64,000 nucleotides of DNA from Annona cherimola (Eukaryota > Streptophyta > Magnoliopsida > Magnoliales > Annonaceae). A program made the translations under genes and the position numbers. The stretch covers positions 7,284,264 to 7,348,263 of the forward strand of contig CM059972.1 of NCBI GenBank assembly GCA_030490835.1, given 5' to 3'. The notes beneath the pieces were generated by a model, which did not search any database, was not told the DNA's origin, and worked only from the letters and a program-made list of their open reading frames with translations. This document shows positions 37,115-58,037 of this stretch, piece by piece (position 1 is the stretch's first letter; the number at the start of each line of letters is the position of its first letter).

Positions 37115-37307
37115 GGTGTGTTTGTGTAAATGTTTTTAAATTAAGAAGAAAATGATGTAATATAATAAAGGTAATGATAAGAAATAAAGAGAATAAAGTT
37201 AAAATAAATAGTTTAGTTGTATAAAAATAATTAAAAAATAGGATATTATGAAAGTAAAAAGTTTTAGATCGAATTTGAAAAATTTTACGTTTATCTGAAC
37301 ACACTCC
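37115..37307 (-). mobile_element. Short Tourist-like MITE (family 1) with TAA duplication
   Basis: It begins GGTGTGTTTGTGTAAATG and ends CTGAACACACTCC, with TAA at 37112-37114 and 37308-37310. At 193 bp it is shorter than its relatives, an internal-deletion copy. Confidence 0.85.
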
Positions 37308-37310
37308 TAA

Positions 37311-38127
37311 TTTCCTTCAAAGGTATTTTTTAAAAATCATAAATCTTATTTAAAGTAAATAAACTGAAAGCTCTACAATCAGGGGTGCAACACCGGTTTT
37401 GTATATCAATACTTCTCGGCTTATTTGACTTAAGCTTCTTATACTCTTGAATAGTCCAGTTACTTGAAATAATTTTAAAATAACTTTCTCAGTAATTCAA
37501 AATTAAGAGGTGAAATGTAGGTTTGGCCAACCTTGGCTTGACCCAAATTTCAAGTGGGCTAATTTTTTTATGAGATTTGAATTAGGGATGAATTTCCATA
37601 ATTTCCATTCGATTGGCCCTACTCTACCTACTTTCCATAACTTCTTCTAAAAAAAACTTTGAAATATTTAACCTACTTATTACTTGAAGTAGAAATACAA
37701 TTTTTAGAACTTAAAACTTTACCTCTGTTATTCTCCGTCGAAAGCTAACCAACCAATTTGCACTAGTAGGCATGTAGTTCAATGTTATTTATGCATACCA
37801 GACAACATTTTAACAGGGGAAAAAACAAGTGTTTAAAAGATTCTAGTCAGGTTAGACGCTGACCCTGTTTCAACAATGCATTGGCTGGAGTGAATAAAAA
37901 AAAGAAAAAATCATTTACGACTTTACAGTTGCAATTATACTTAATGTGAATGTCTTGTTCTAACTTGCGACTCTTCAATGGAGTTGTTGGATTTACATGA
38001 AGCCTAGAGAAGCTGCAATTGTACAATGAAATTTTATAGTAACCAGGATGTCAACTTTATGAATACAGATTGTGCAGGCTCCAAGAAGAAAACAATTATG
38101 TATTATGTATGAATTTGAGCTACTTGA
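37311..38127. other. Intergenic, 3' flank of PDS
   Basis: The PDS 3' UTR should lie in about 37900-38127. I see no clear AATAAA on the minus strand there. Nothing else recognised. Confidence 0.45.
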
Positions 38128-48056
<9,929 letters not shown>

Positions 48057-48180
48057 CTTGATCAGTTTTCAAATTTTCCTCTCACCACCAACAAATCTCA
48101 ACAGGTCAGCAGTTGATCCAGTACTTAATTTATAATTTTTGAAGTACTGCTTTTGTCTCCTTGTATCAATTGAACCACTT

Positions 48181-49265
48181 CTAATGGTAATACAAATCCT
48201 GAACAAATTCACAGAAAGAGAAAATATCAGAATCAATGATCGTCAGGGATCTTAAGGTTTTCTTTACCAAGAATGAATCAAAGAAATGTAATTATTAGAA
48301 TCAACCTTGTAAACATGTCAAATTTGACAAAACGAAATTACTCAAATTGTGTCCAAATACAGAAAAAGGGATAATGAGTTCTTTCCAACATCAACCATGC
48401 CAGGGAAGAAAAATAACAGCAATAAGCTAGAGTATTAAATTCTAGACTTAAAAAAGGACAATAAAAAGAAAATTTTCTTCAATAACTGCTTGACTCCACC
48501 ACGTTGCCTTTTGCATCTGGGAACCATACAAATCCCGAAAATTCTTAAAGATTTGTCTAGAAACAACCATCCACATGGCTAAAACATCAGGTAACTAGTA
48601 TATTCACTGGAACTCGAAATAATAATAAAAAAATACAATTGACGCACCATCAGTTTTGCTTTCCTTGAAAAATGTCCATCGAACTCCATGCTCTCACTCT
48701 CACTCAATAACAGAAATTTATGATAAACAGACAACCACATCACGCTCCAGCAAAAAACAAATAGGAGAATTCGACTCACAGTCACATCACACTCACTTCA
48801 AAGAAACCAAATTAAGAAAATTCCTTCGGCAGCTTCGGTTTATCCCCCAACAACCAGCCCAAAGTTATCTTAGCAGAAATCGAAAATCAGTATGCAAACA
48901 GCCGCAGGAAAAAAAAATTATGCAATGAATGAATTCACTCAAAACAAAACAAAAAGAAGAAGAAGGAACCTCAAAACCAATTAACAGAGTCAGTCAACAA
49001 GAGGAAAAAAAAAGTGGTTTTCAGTCGAGAACAATTACAATCATTTCAGAAGCTAAAATGAGCTAGTATTGAAATTCACAAAAAAAACCACTTCTGAAAA
49101 CAAAATCGAAAATTCCAACTTCAAACAGCTGAAACCAACCTCATCATTTTGAAAGCCAATTCCACCGCACACAACAGTTTTAAAAAAAGAAACAATTTCA
49201 TAGAACTGACAAGCAGAGAGAGAGAGAGAGAGAACGAAAACTATTACCATAAAGACTATCTCCAT
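48181..49265 (-). promoter_or_regulatory. Predicted PDS 5' leader: intron and short upstream ORF
   Basis: A donor (TTTATG then GTAATAG, exon edge 49248) and a strong acceptor (TTTGTTCAG then GATTTG, exon edge 48198) define a probable leader intron of about 1.05 kb. Joining them makes a frame MEIVFMDLYYH followed by TAG at 48181-48183. It starts at 49265 and spans the junction. No other ATG lies between it and the PDS start at 48056. A (GA)n tract lies just inside the intron (49217-49232). This is inferred from splice signals only. Confidence 0.45.
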
Positions 49266-49399
49266 AACGGGAGAATCGTGGTCAGCAGCGCTTGGACGTA
49301 TCTTCCCTGGCCTTTGCAGTTTCCGATGTTCGGATATTCCCAATCCGGAGCGTTTTTGGCATTCGGAGAATGGTGGGAACGGAATTAAAATTTAAAAGG

Positions 49400-50489
49400 G
49401 AATCCATCCAAAAAAAAAAAAATTTTAAAGGGAAGAGTCAAAATGAAGTGGGAACAGGTATGAAAATTATATTACTAAATACGAGAAAATGATCCTCAAA
49501 AAAAAAAAAAAAACGAGAAAATGAATGAATATAGTAGAAAAATAAAAAATAAAGTAATTAGGTGATGTTTTAACTGTTTATTTTCATAAATTCCATTTCA
49601 TTCTCATCTTACAAAGAAGTTAAATAAAAAAATAGTAATAGGTATTGATTCTGTGTGGCGGCTTGTATATTGGGTGATATACGATCTAACCATTTTTTTT
49701 GTTTTCTCCCCAACGTAAAGATTGGTTTGCATATCAAAATTTATTTTTTTATTTTTTACATTTTAAAATGTGTTTTCATAAAAATATTTGTATTTTTTAC
49801 TTGCATTTTCGAATGAATGAAAAGTGAGTGGATTAAGATAAAATATTAAATAAATTTTAAAAATTAGTTAAATTTCATTAAAAAAAATATGGTATAGATT
49901 AGCTCCACGTATTTTTTTTATTAAAATGCCGGCAGGGTGGATGGGCGCCCAATAATACAGACAAAAAGTTTATGCACGGCCCTATGTGGCCGGTTGATTT
50001 TGGGAAAAAAAAATGAAAATATTCACAAAAATAACGATGAAAAAAGGTACTTCCATGGAAATCGAAATTTATATTCCAAATCAATATTTTAAAATATTGA
50101 AATTCTGCCCCTCTAATCAAATGACAATTTAATCTTTAATGACAATGATCGGTGGATTCGGACCTACCGCGGTCTTCGGTTAGCAGTAGCCGTAAAGAAT
50201 CCTGAAATGTATCTGCTTGCCAATGAATTGTCGCGTTGGAATCCCACCACAAAGTGGCAGGAGTGGCGGTGGGAGCTTGGGTGTCCGAGCGCGCACCACA
50301 ATGAATACTCATAATTAATTTTAAATGCATCTTTACAGCAACGGAAATTCATTTTAATTGGTATACCTTACGTTACATTTTAATTTATCTTCTGATTAAT
50401 TTTGAGGTAATTTTTATAATTTTAAAGAAAAAGACCACAAGCTTCACAATATCAATGAAGAGACAACCTGCTCCTAAATATTACTATCA
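49400..50489. other. Probable PDS promoter side, otherwise non-coding
   Basis: The PDS leader would begin in about 49250-49400, so its promoter should lie upstream of that here. No clear TATA box was found. A runs lie at about 49408-49420 and 49498-49513. Nothing else recognised. Confidence 0.4.
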
Positions 50490-50862
50490 AAGGAATTTCT
50501 ATTTTATGGATGTTGGCTATTTCTTACGTGGTTGCTTATTCTGAGAGATTGATTATTGGGCCAAGGACTAATGTTGAAAATGTATAACGGAGAAGTTTGT
50601 TGAGATGATGCTGATGAATATGATAGTTTTTCAATTAGGGGTGTGTTTGGGAATGGATAAAACTTTTGATGAAAAATTGTAGAGATGAGAAGTTGTGTAA
50701 TATGATAGGGGTAATGATGAGGAATAAATAGGATAAAGTTGAAATAAATAGGTTTGTTGTGTTGGTAGTTGTGTAGAAATGATTGAAAAGTAGGATAGTT
50801 GTATAGAAAAATGTGAAGAAATAATTAAAAAATATGGTAGTTGTGGAAAGTGAAAAGTTTTA

Positions 50863-51448
50863 GGGCGTGTTTGTTTAGGATAAAAAAGTGTCAACTAAAA
50901 TTTTTCAATCTAAAACTTTTCACTCTCCATAATTACTCTATTTTTTAATTATTTTTTCACATTTTTCTACACAAACTACCCTACTTTTCAATCATTTCTA
51001 CACAATTACCCATACAACTAACCTATCTATTTTAACTTTATTCTCTTTACTCCTCATCATTACTCCTATTATATCATATCACTTTCTATTGATTTGACAA
51101 CTTCTACTCCAAAAACTTTTCATCAAGGGTGTGTTTGGTTACACACAAAACATGTCAATGAAAACTTTTCAATCAAAAACTTTTTACTCCTCATAACTAT
51201 ATTATTTTTTAATTATTTTTTCATATTTTCCTATATAAACAATCCTACTTTTCAATCATTTCCACACAAATACCCATACAACTACCCTATCTATTTTAAC
51301 TTTATTCTCTTTATACCTCATTATTACCCCTATCATATCACATCATTTTCTATCAACTTGACAACTTCTACTCTGAAAAGTTTTCATCCAAAAGTTTTAC
51401 CTCCAACCAAACGCACCCCAAAAGTTTTACCTCAAACCAAACACACCC
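50863..51448 (+). mobile_element. Middle Tourist-like MITE of the nest
   Basis: Starts GGGCGTGTTTG and ends AACCAAACACACCC, with TTA at 50860-50862 and 51449-51451. Without the inner element it is about 291 bp. It is in opposite orientation to the outer copy. Confidence 0.9.
51127..51418 (+). mobile_element. Inner (youngest) Tourist-like MITE of the nest
   Basis: 292 bp, starts GGGTGTGTTTGGTT and ends AACCAAACGCACCC, with CAA at 51124-51126 and 51419-51421. It is uninterrupted and has the best-kept ends. Confidence 0.88.
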
Positions 51449-52955
51449 TTAGATTGAAAAGTTTTAAATTGACAACTTTTTGTTGTTGCCAAACACACCC
51501 TAGGGTTTGACCCGTACAGGGTTTTGTTCACCTCCAACAATGTTAAATTGTTAACTAACTTTTTAGTTTCTCCCCTTTTTTGGGTGGAAAATCCGTAGAA
51601 ATATTTTATTTCAAAAATTGGATAGTGCATTCTATCTACAAGAGAATTCAACAATACATACAAGAAGATTTTATAATGATCACAAGACATGCTTAGTGTT
51701 ATTTTTTTCAGGGAAACGTATTTGTCCATCTTAGGTGAATACTTTTGGCATGAAAAATTGAAAAGAATAAGGCAGAGAACCGATGAGAGATGATTGAGTT
51801 GGAAATGGGAATTTATCTGAATTGTTCACATTTTTCATTCGGTCGATAAAACCTTCCATAACGCAGAATGTTAGTTTGTAAACTGATGAAGAACATATCA
51901 ACAGCATGGACATATTGAAAATTTTATGCCAGCTTTTCAGTTATTGTTCTTTTGCTAACATTGGCTTTTCTTCTTCTTTTTTAATCGGTATTTATACAAT
52001 ATAACAACTTAGTAATACAATAAAGCACCTTTAAAACTTTCATGGTGAGAATTTTTGTAAACACTCTTTGGGGAAAAAATCTATAAAACCCCTACAACAA
52101 GGAAAAAATGTAAATAAATAACCTGCATTTGGCATGACTTTAACCCGAGCGAGCAACTTATAAGCCCACGTCCTGTACCACCAGGGCACTGCCTTGGTGG
52201 CAGCTTTTCTTCTTTTTGTATCATCTTCGGTAGATATTGTAATTTCAAGGCTTTCCTTTCAAGACAGCCTAAAATCCAAAGTTCATAACACGTTTTATGA
52301 AAGCATTTTAGATTTTTGTGGCTGTGCAAAGGAAAAATTTTACCTTCGTTGTGGAATAGATTTTTAGAATCCTGCCAAAAATAAGTTCCTATGCAGGTCA
52401 TCTTGAGTTATAGATTGCATTCATTGTCAGAATAATCACAACTACTGAACCAAAGGATTTAGTTCTGACTGATGATGAAGATATGCAAACCTCCAACTTG
52501 CCACTAAAGGCAAATTCTAATTTCATAATTTTGGATTCTTCGAGTGAAGAGTCTAGTCACTAAGACAAAAGAGAGATGGAAGCCATCGAGGATTTCAAAA
52601 GCAAATAGATGAAGTGTACCCTGAAACAAAGGAAGGAAGCATAGTCAACTAACAGTTTTAATTAATGAGTTATAGTGGATTAGCCTCTTTCTTTTTTAGG
52701 CCTTCTTGTAAACTTTTCTCCTCTTATCCACATTTTCGGTTCCTTGTGGAGAAACAATTCATCAAATACAAGAGCAAACTACATTGGCCTTTGCCGGATC
52801 CTAAGGTGATGCCCTATAAGATTAGTTTCATACTTCACATGAAAGAGCTTTTGTAAAAGTCTGAGGCTAACGTGCGCATGCGTGAGATTTCATGCCTTCA
52901 AATTTGGTTGTCGTAGTTGGCTCCTTATAATGAACATAATAAAAAAGGGAGGTGG

Positions 52956-53305
52956 TACTATGCACCCGGGTGCAAAATCTTATTTTTTATTCTTTTAGAA
53001 ATTTTTTATATAACTATTAATCTAAGTATATTTAACACGTGTATAAGTTTTACTATTTTTAGAGATCTGTAAATATTTTTTTGGATTTTTTAAAATGAAT
53101 GACATTTTAATAATTTTTGAATTACGAAAATACTACTGATTTTAAAAAATCTAAAAAAATATTTGCAAATATCTAAAAATAGTAAAATTTGATACACATG
53201 TTAAATACATATAGATTAACAATTGTATAAAAAATTTCAAAAAAAATAAAAAATGAGAATACTTAGGTATACCAATGCTAAGTAAACCTAGGTGCATTTG
53301 GTCAT
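52956..53305. mobile_element. Foldback element, copy 4, in the NUMOD3 pseudogene
   Basis: The left arm begins ACTATGCACCCGGGTGCAAA and the right arm ends CTAGGTGCATTTGGTCATA. The arms meet near 53095. The middle pairs AATTTTTGAATTACGAAAAT-type sequence as in copy 1. The parental intron at 59480-59580 lacks it. Confidence 0.78.
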
Positions 53306-53555
53306 AACTCAATAAAGAAGAAAACTTCTTCTTCTTATCATACTTAATGAGGCCTGTTAGTTCTACTATAAAAGCTATCTTAGCATAAGCTTCATATTTT
53401 CTTACTTTCTATATAAACTTTCAGTTTCCATATTATTCTATGTGCTAAAGTTACGGTTGATAATAATTTCCATTGCTTTTATGTGATATTGGCAAATGTT
53501 ACGGTTGATATTAGCTTCCATTGCAATATCATCATAGTCATCTTTTGAGTACTAA

Positions 53556-54579
53556 AAAATCCAAAAATGAATGAAGAAAGCTAGGGTAATAAAATAGGTT
53601 TTGAGGTAAGTGGATATCAACTTTTTTGAATTGTTTTAATTTCTTTTATTTATTGATATATCTATGGTGATGATGATTACTCTATGACTTCTTATATTGA
53701 GCATTGATGATGTTTTAATTTTTTGTTTATTTTAAATTTATTTTATAAATATAACATGTTCATGAGCATGAGTTGTATGCGCTAAGGCATGTAGATTACA
53801 TATGATGGTATAGTGATTATGTTTATTTTTATTTTTCTTTTTTTGGGGTGGTGAGGAATTCAAAAGAAAGGGAGTATACATTATTTGAGGGGGGGCAAAT
53901 TAACAAGTGCATCAAGAGAACGTGCAGTATCTAAAGACTAAATTAGGTCGTAAGACAAGAGAAGTTAAAGTGCACTACTGCACTAACGGAAAACATTAGC
54001 CAAGGCTGAGTTGGATTGCATGAGTATGTATATAAGATAATACTACAAATTAATTTATTCTTGAGATAAAAAAATACAGTGTTTGCTTGTGGAATAGTAA
54101 TATAGAATTTGCTTCATAGGTTAGACTCATTAGGCATTAAACTAACTTCAAAATCTTTTAGTTTTTTTTTTGTATATTTTCTTGTTAATGTCGAAGTAAG
54201 TTGATGTTTTATTTGAGATAATCTTTTACATTGGCCAATTGTATTAACTACTTAACGAGATTTATTTTAATTTAAAAGTTACGTTAGTTTATTTAAATTT
54301 ATTTGGAAAGGAAAATGGCATTCGTGTTTTAAGCTTTCAATTTTGGTGAAAAGATAGGTATCGAAAAAAAGTTAAATAATGATTTAATTGGAAGAGTTAG
54401 GAAGAAACATTAAACAAATAAGTGAGTGAGGGGTTTGTAAAAAAATTTATTTAAACAACTAGATTTCTTATCTCATATATGTGCAAATTTAAACCCAGAT
54501 CAAATGTGTTTTGATGGTCATTGTAGTGCCCATTATCATTCTCATAGAGCCACTCAATAGATATAATTCCATAATTGCA
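53556..54579. other. Non-coding stretch, no gene recognised
   Basis: AT-rich, with G and T runs near 53830-53895. No repeats matched to the families above. Confidence 0.45.
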
Positions 54580-55560
54580 ATTATTTGGTTATACCTTGCA
54601 GATTTTTAACCATAAAATATGAAATCAAGCGGGAAACAACGGAGCAAAAGAAACACAAAAAGAAGATTATTGAGCAAGTTAAAAGAGAAAACTCACACAA
54701 CTTGGACGAGCTTCACCAAGAAGTAATTTTGGCAAGTGAAAAACAGATTACCAATGAAATGAATGTTGTCCACAGGATAGATATGGATGAGCAAGCAAAA
54801 CAATAAAGGACATATCATATGGAGGAGCCTAAAAAAAGAAATAGTTTTGGAATGTCAAATGCATATTACCAATTAACCAATATTTGGCCACGGGACCAAT
54901 ATTGAGGAGTGCAGGATTTGGTCTGAACCTCAACAGATTCTATAATTTGTATATTCGGAAGAAGAGGCGACGAATTTATTGATGCTTATATCTATCATCA
55001 CGGGGATTTTCAATGGATTGGTGAGACATACGAGAGCAATTTACTTTTCATTTTATCTTATCTCAACCTTGTTTTTATGGACAATGTTTTTTATATATTT
55101 GGTCATGATGGAAAGTTAGGGATCTTTGATCCATATCAACATACTTGGAAAGTTTTTGGAAGCTAAAGCCACTGAAGTTGTATTGCTAGATGCAGGTGGG
55201 AGAATTACTTGATAGAATGGAGAGGTTAGTTATGAATGGTGTTAGTTGGTTTCCCTGGAACTCAAATTCAAGTTTATCAACTTGCCTTATTAGTGATGCA
55301 ATGGGTGGAGGTTAATAGTCTAGAGGATTGCATGTTATTTATTAGTTGTTGGAACAGTTTTATTTGCAGAGCAGTGGTGGAAAGGATAACAAATAAGATC
55401 TATTTTCCTATGAGAAGGGGCATAGATTGTATTTACGTCTCGCTTGAGGATCAATGATGCTACCCTAACCCCGATTTTTATGATTCAAAAGAATTTTGAG
55501 TCGAGGTGGTTTAAGCCATTAGCGAAAGAGGTTACATGGAGTTAGCAAACTCGAGGATGA
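54580..55560 (+). pseudogene. Remnant of an F-box / DUF295 (SKIP23-type) protein gene
   Basis: Fragments in shifting plus-strand frames resemble the C-terminal beta-propeller (DUF295) of plant F-box proteins. They are NVFYIFGHDGKLGIFDPYQ and TWKVF (about 55085-55165), then QVYQLALLVMQWVEVNSLED (from 55267), ITNKIYFP and a CIYVSLED end (to about 55450). The order NVFY-GKLGIFDP, then Q-WVEV-SLED, then NKIYFP is the family pattern. The family acts as substrate-recognition subunits of SCF ubiquitin ligases. Stops and shifts between fragments, and the lack of a visible F-box, show that it is dead or only a fragment. Confidence 0.5.
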
Positions 55561-56670
55561 AAATCTCAAGCAGTCATCCGGTTAAAGACCAGTGTGGACT
55601 ATTTTTTGTAGAATATTTTCATGTCTTGCTATTATTATTTTGCATCATAATTATTTTGAATTTTCTAGTGTTATTGTACAAAATATATTAGTTGAATTTA
55701 TGAAGCAGTGATATTTTATAAATGACAATTTCCAAAGTGAATGATTTTTATACCCTTTCGATATGATGAAACTTTAAAAGGATGTGATGTGTTTTAACAC
55801 AAGGTGAAAGTGGAGATGTAAGTACTTTGGCATTTTTATGAGTAATTCGGTTATTTATATGAATTGAAACTGGAATCACCAAAAAGAGCAAGACCAGACA
55901 ATTGGAATTCGCTGCTTTAGCTAACCCCATGTTCTCCATTGGCCGCCCTCTGGCCAAAGTTCAAAACTGAAGCCCGCAAAAAAGATCCAGCAAACGATAG
56001 CCTCTTATTTTCATTTTCATATTATCGAATTTTAAATGGAAGAAAATAGAACTTTTGAATTGCTTGAAAATTGGCGGGCACACTAGCGGCCAAATCTTGC
56101 AATTACTGGATTTAATAGATGGTGCTGTTAATGAATTCATGGTCGATGTTCTACTGAAGAAGGAGCGTTGAAGGACTCTGGCAGTGTGGGCGACCACCCA
56201 GCTTCAAGCCTTTAGCTGGCACATGTGAACCCAATCCTAAGCATACATGCAATGAGTACTCTACGCATTTATGAAAATTTGGCTGTCATTTCTAAGCTAC
56301 TCTGGTAATTAACGTAACTGCGGGGGTGATGGATTGGACATATGTGATGTGCAAAAGAAGTATATCTTGAATTTTTTGAATTTTTTTTTAAGTTAGTGTG
56401 TATACTTGAAATTATAGTCAAATGTAATGGATATATTTAGAAAAAGCTCAAATAAAAGATAGTAAGATGAAATAAAAATGGAAAATTCTTTTTCAGTGGA
56501 AAATCTACATTCTTATAATTATGATTAAATACATATACTTTACATTCTAAATAATTTAAATAATTATGATTAAATACATATTAATTTATATTCTAAATAA
56601 TTTAAATCTTAAAATATAATTTCAAAAAGTATAAAAAACTAAAACGATTGTATAAGATCTCACATATTAT
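55561..56670. other. Non-coding stretch, no gene recognised
   Basis: A direct repeat of AATAATTTAAATAATTATGATTAAATACAT-type sequence lies at about 56520-56605. Frames at 55748-56197 (-) match nothing known. Confidence 0.45.
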
Positions 56671-56940
56671 GAGCATGTTTTGAAAAGTGATAATTTTTTT
56701 TATGAGATTTTTTTGATATAAAAGTTTTTGAAATGAGGAAAAATAATAGAAGTAAAAAGAATAAAATTAAAATAGATATGTTAGATATATTAGTAGTCGT
56801 GTAGAAATGATTAAAAAGTAGGATAGTTATATAGAAAAAAGTGAAAAAATAATTAAAAATATAATAATAATGGAGAGTGAAAAGTTTTAAATTAAAAAGT
56901 TTTAGCTTGTAATGTTTTTTTTTGTGTAAACAAAAGCTCC
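56671..56940 (-). mobile_element. Tourist-like MITE (family 1)
   Basis: It begins GAGCATGTTTTG and ends near AAACAAAAGCTCC. Reverse-orientation family blocks are present (GTGTAGAAATGATTAAAAAG, GGAGAGTGAAAAGTTTTAA). TAT may be the target duplication. Confidence 0.72.
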
Positions 56941-57689
56941 CTATATCCAACTCAACGAGATTTCATCATATTATATTTTAAAATTTTATATTGCACAACT
57001 GCAGTGATCTATACTAGTTTTATAAAATTGTAAGAATTAAGATAAGGTTATTATTTCTATTTAATTGATTTACTTATTTTACTTTCTATGATTAATTAAT
57101 TCATTTAAAGATAATTACCGGTGCAAAGCTTCCGCGCACACCTTTTTATTTTCAAATGTTGTCTTTTAAATTAAACGATTTATTATATTTAATTACATGC
57201 AGTTATTAAACATACCAAAAATCATTTATAATATTTTTAAGAGTGAATATATAATTATTAAACTTTAAAAACAATATATAATATGTATGAAAATACATAT
57301 TCATATATAAATTATGAAAAATGCTTATTTCAATTAAGGCAATACTACTAAAAAATTGTCCACTCTAACAGAGATAAAAATTTAAGCAGAATAACATATT
57401 TATTAAAAAAAAAGTAAATTTTGAAAAATTGACAACCACCAGTGATGGGCCAACATGCGGCTGCACGACATAAAAACTCTATAATGGAAAAAAAAAAGTT
57501 TCCTGTTGTGATGAAAAAGCAAATTTATTATCATAGTTTACTCTCAATTTTTTTCTTAAAATAGAACTATTCTTTCCTTTCGATGATTGTATCATAGTAC
57601 TCTTGGGGAATTATTAAAATAATTTATATATTCTAGATTAATAATCGAAAATAAATTATATAATAAAATATGCGTATATGAATATCGAG
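56941..57689. other. AT-rich upstream spacer of the NUMOD3 gene
   Basis: Very AT-rich with no recognisable frame or repeat. Confidence 0.45.
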
Positions 57690-58037
57690 GCAACACCCGC
57701 ACGGTGTGCTCATCTCTGTTGTGTGAGCGGCGGCGCGGGCGTGGGCGAGGGAGCGTGGGCTTGGGCTTTCACTGGGCCCGCGTGGGCGAGGGCGAAGGGA
57801 TAAAACAGCAATATTCATTTTATTTATATGATTATCCCCTCCTGGAAATTGGTCGGTGGTTTGTGTGTGGTTCTTGCGTCTGTTCTGCTGTCTCTCAAAT
57901 CCATCTTCATAACCCGCAGGCGGCAGCGGAAGTGGAGGTGGGAAAAGGAGGCAACCCTGAAGCTGAAGCAGAGATTCTTCTACTCTCGCTCAAGAGAGAG
58001 GAAGGGCGAGCCAGCTGCATGGTCTGAATGAGCTCAC
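57690..58037 (+). promoter_or_regulatory. GC-rich 5' region (promoter/leader) of the NUMOD3 gene
   Basis: An abrupt change from AT-rich spacer to a GCG/GGGCG-rich block (57715-57800) just before the gene is typical of a plant transcription start zone. TATA-like ATATGCGTATATGAA lies near 57668. Open frames in this block (for example 57828-58031) end before the chosen ATG and resemble no protein, so I treat them as leader. Confidence 0.45.

Larger units (their letters stand above)
50639..51500 (-). mobile_element. Outer Tourist-like MITE, split by two nested insertions
   Basis: Halves are 50639-50862 and 51452-51500, together about 273 bp. The ends are GGGTGTGTTTGGG and CCAAACACACCC, with TAG at 50636-50638 and 51501-51503. 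It was interrupted at an internal TTA by the next element. Confidence 0.9.
50490..53555 (+). pseudogene. Decayed segmental copy of the NUMOD3 gene (intron 1 to intron 3)
   Basis: Once insertions are removed, this follows 58170-59820 in order and orientation. The intron 1 part (GTTGCTTATTCTGAGAGATT at 50531 versus GCTGCTTATTATGGGAGATT) leads to an exon 2 copy (about 52234-52649; ACTTGCCACTAAAGGCAAATT versus the same block in the parent), an exon 3 copy (about 52748-52805, ending GATCCTAAG then GT) and intron 3. Exon 2 carries stops and small shifts, for example TAGTCACTAAGACAAAAG where the parent reads TAGTGACTTAGATGAG. Exon 1 and exons 4-7 are missing. Introns are kept, so it arose by DNA duplication. 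It carries a nest of three MITEs (50639-51500) and a foldback element (52956-53305), none present in the parent at those sites. Confidence 0.85.

Noticed and set aside
51094..51510. Plus-strand open frame of 138 codons
   Set aside because: It is translation of the nested MITEs. Similar Phe/Ile/Tyr-rich frames arise from every family copy.
57704..58031. Open frames in the GC-rich block before the NUMOD3 gene, one with a membrane-like segment
   Set aside because: They end before the ATG at 58038 and the composition explains their length. The 58038 start joins in phase to exon 2.
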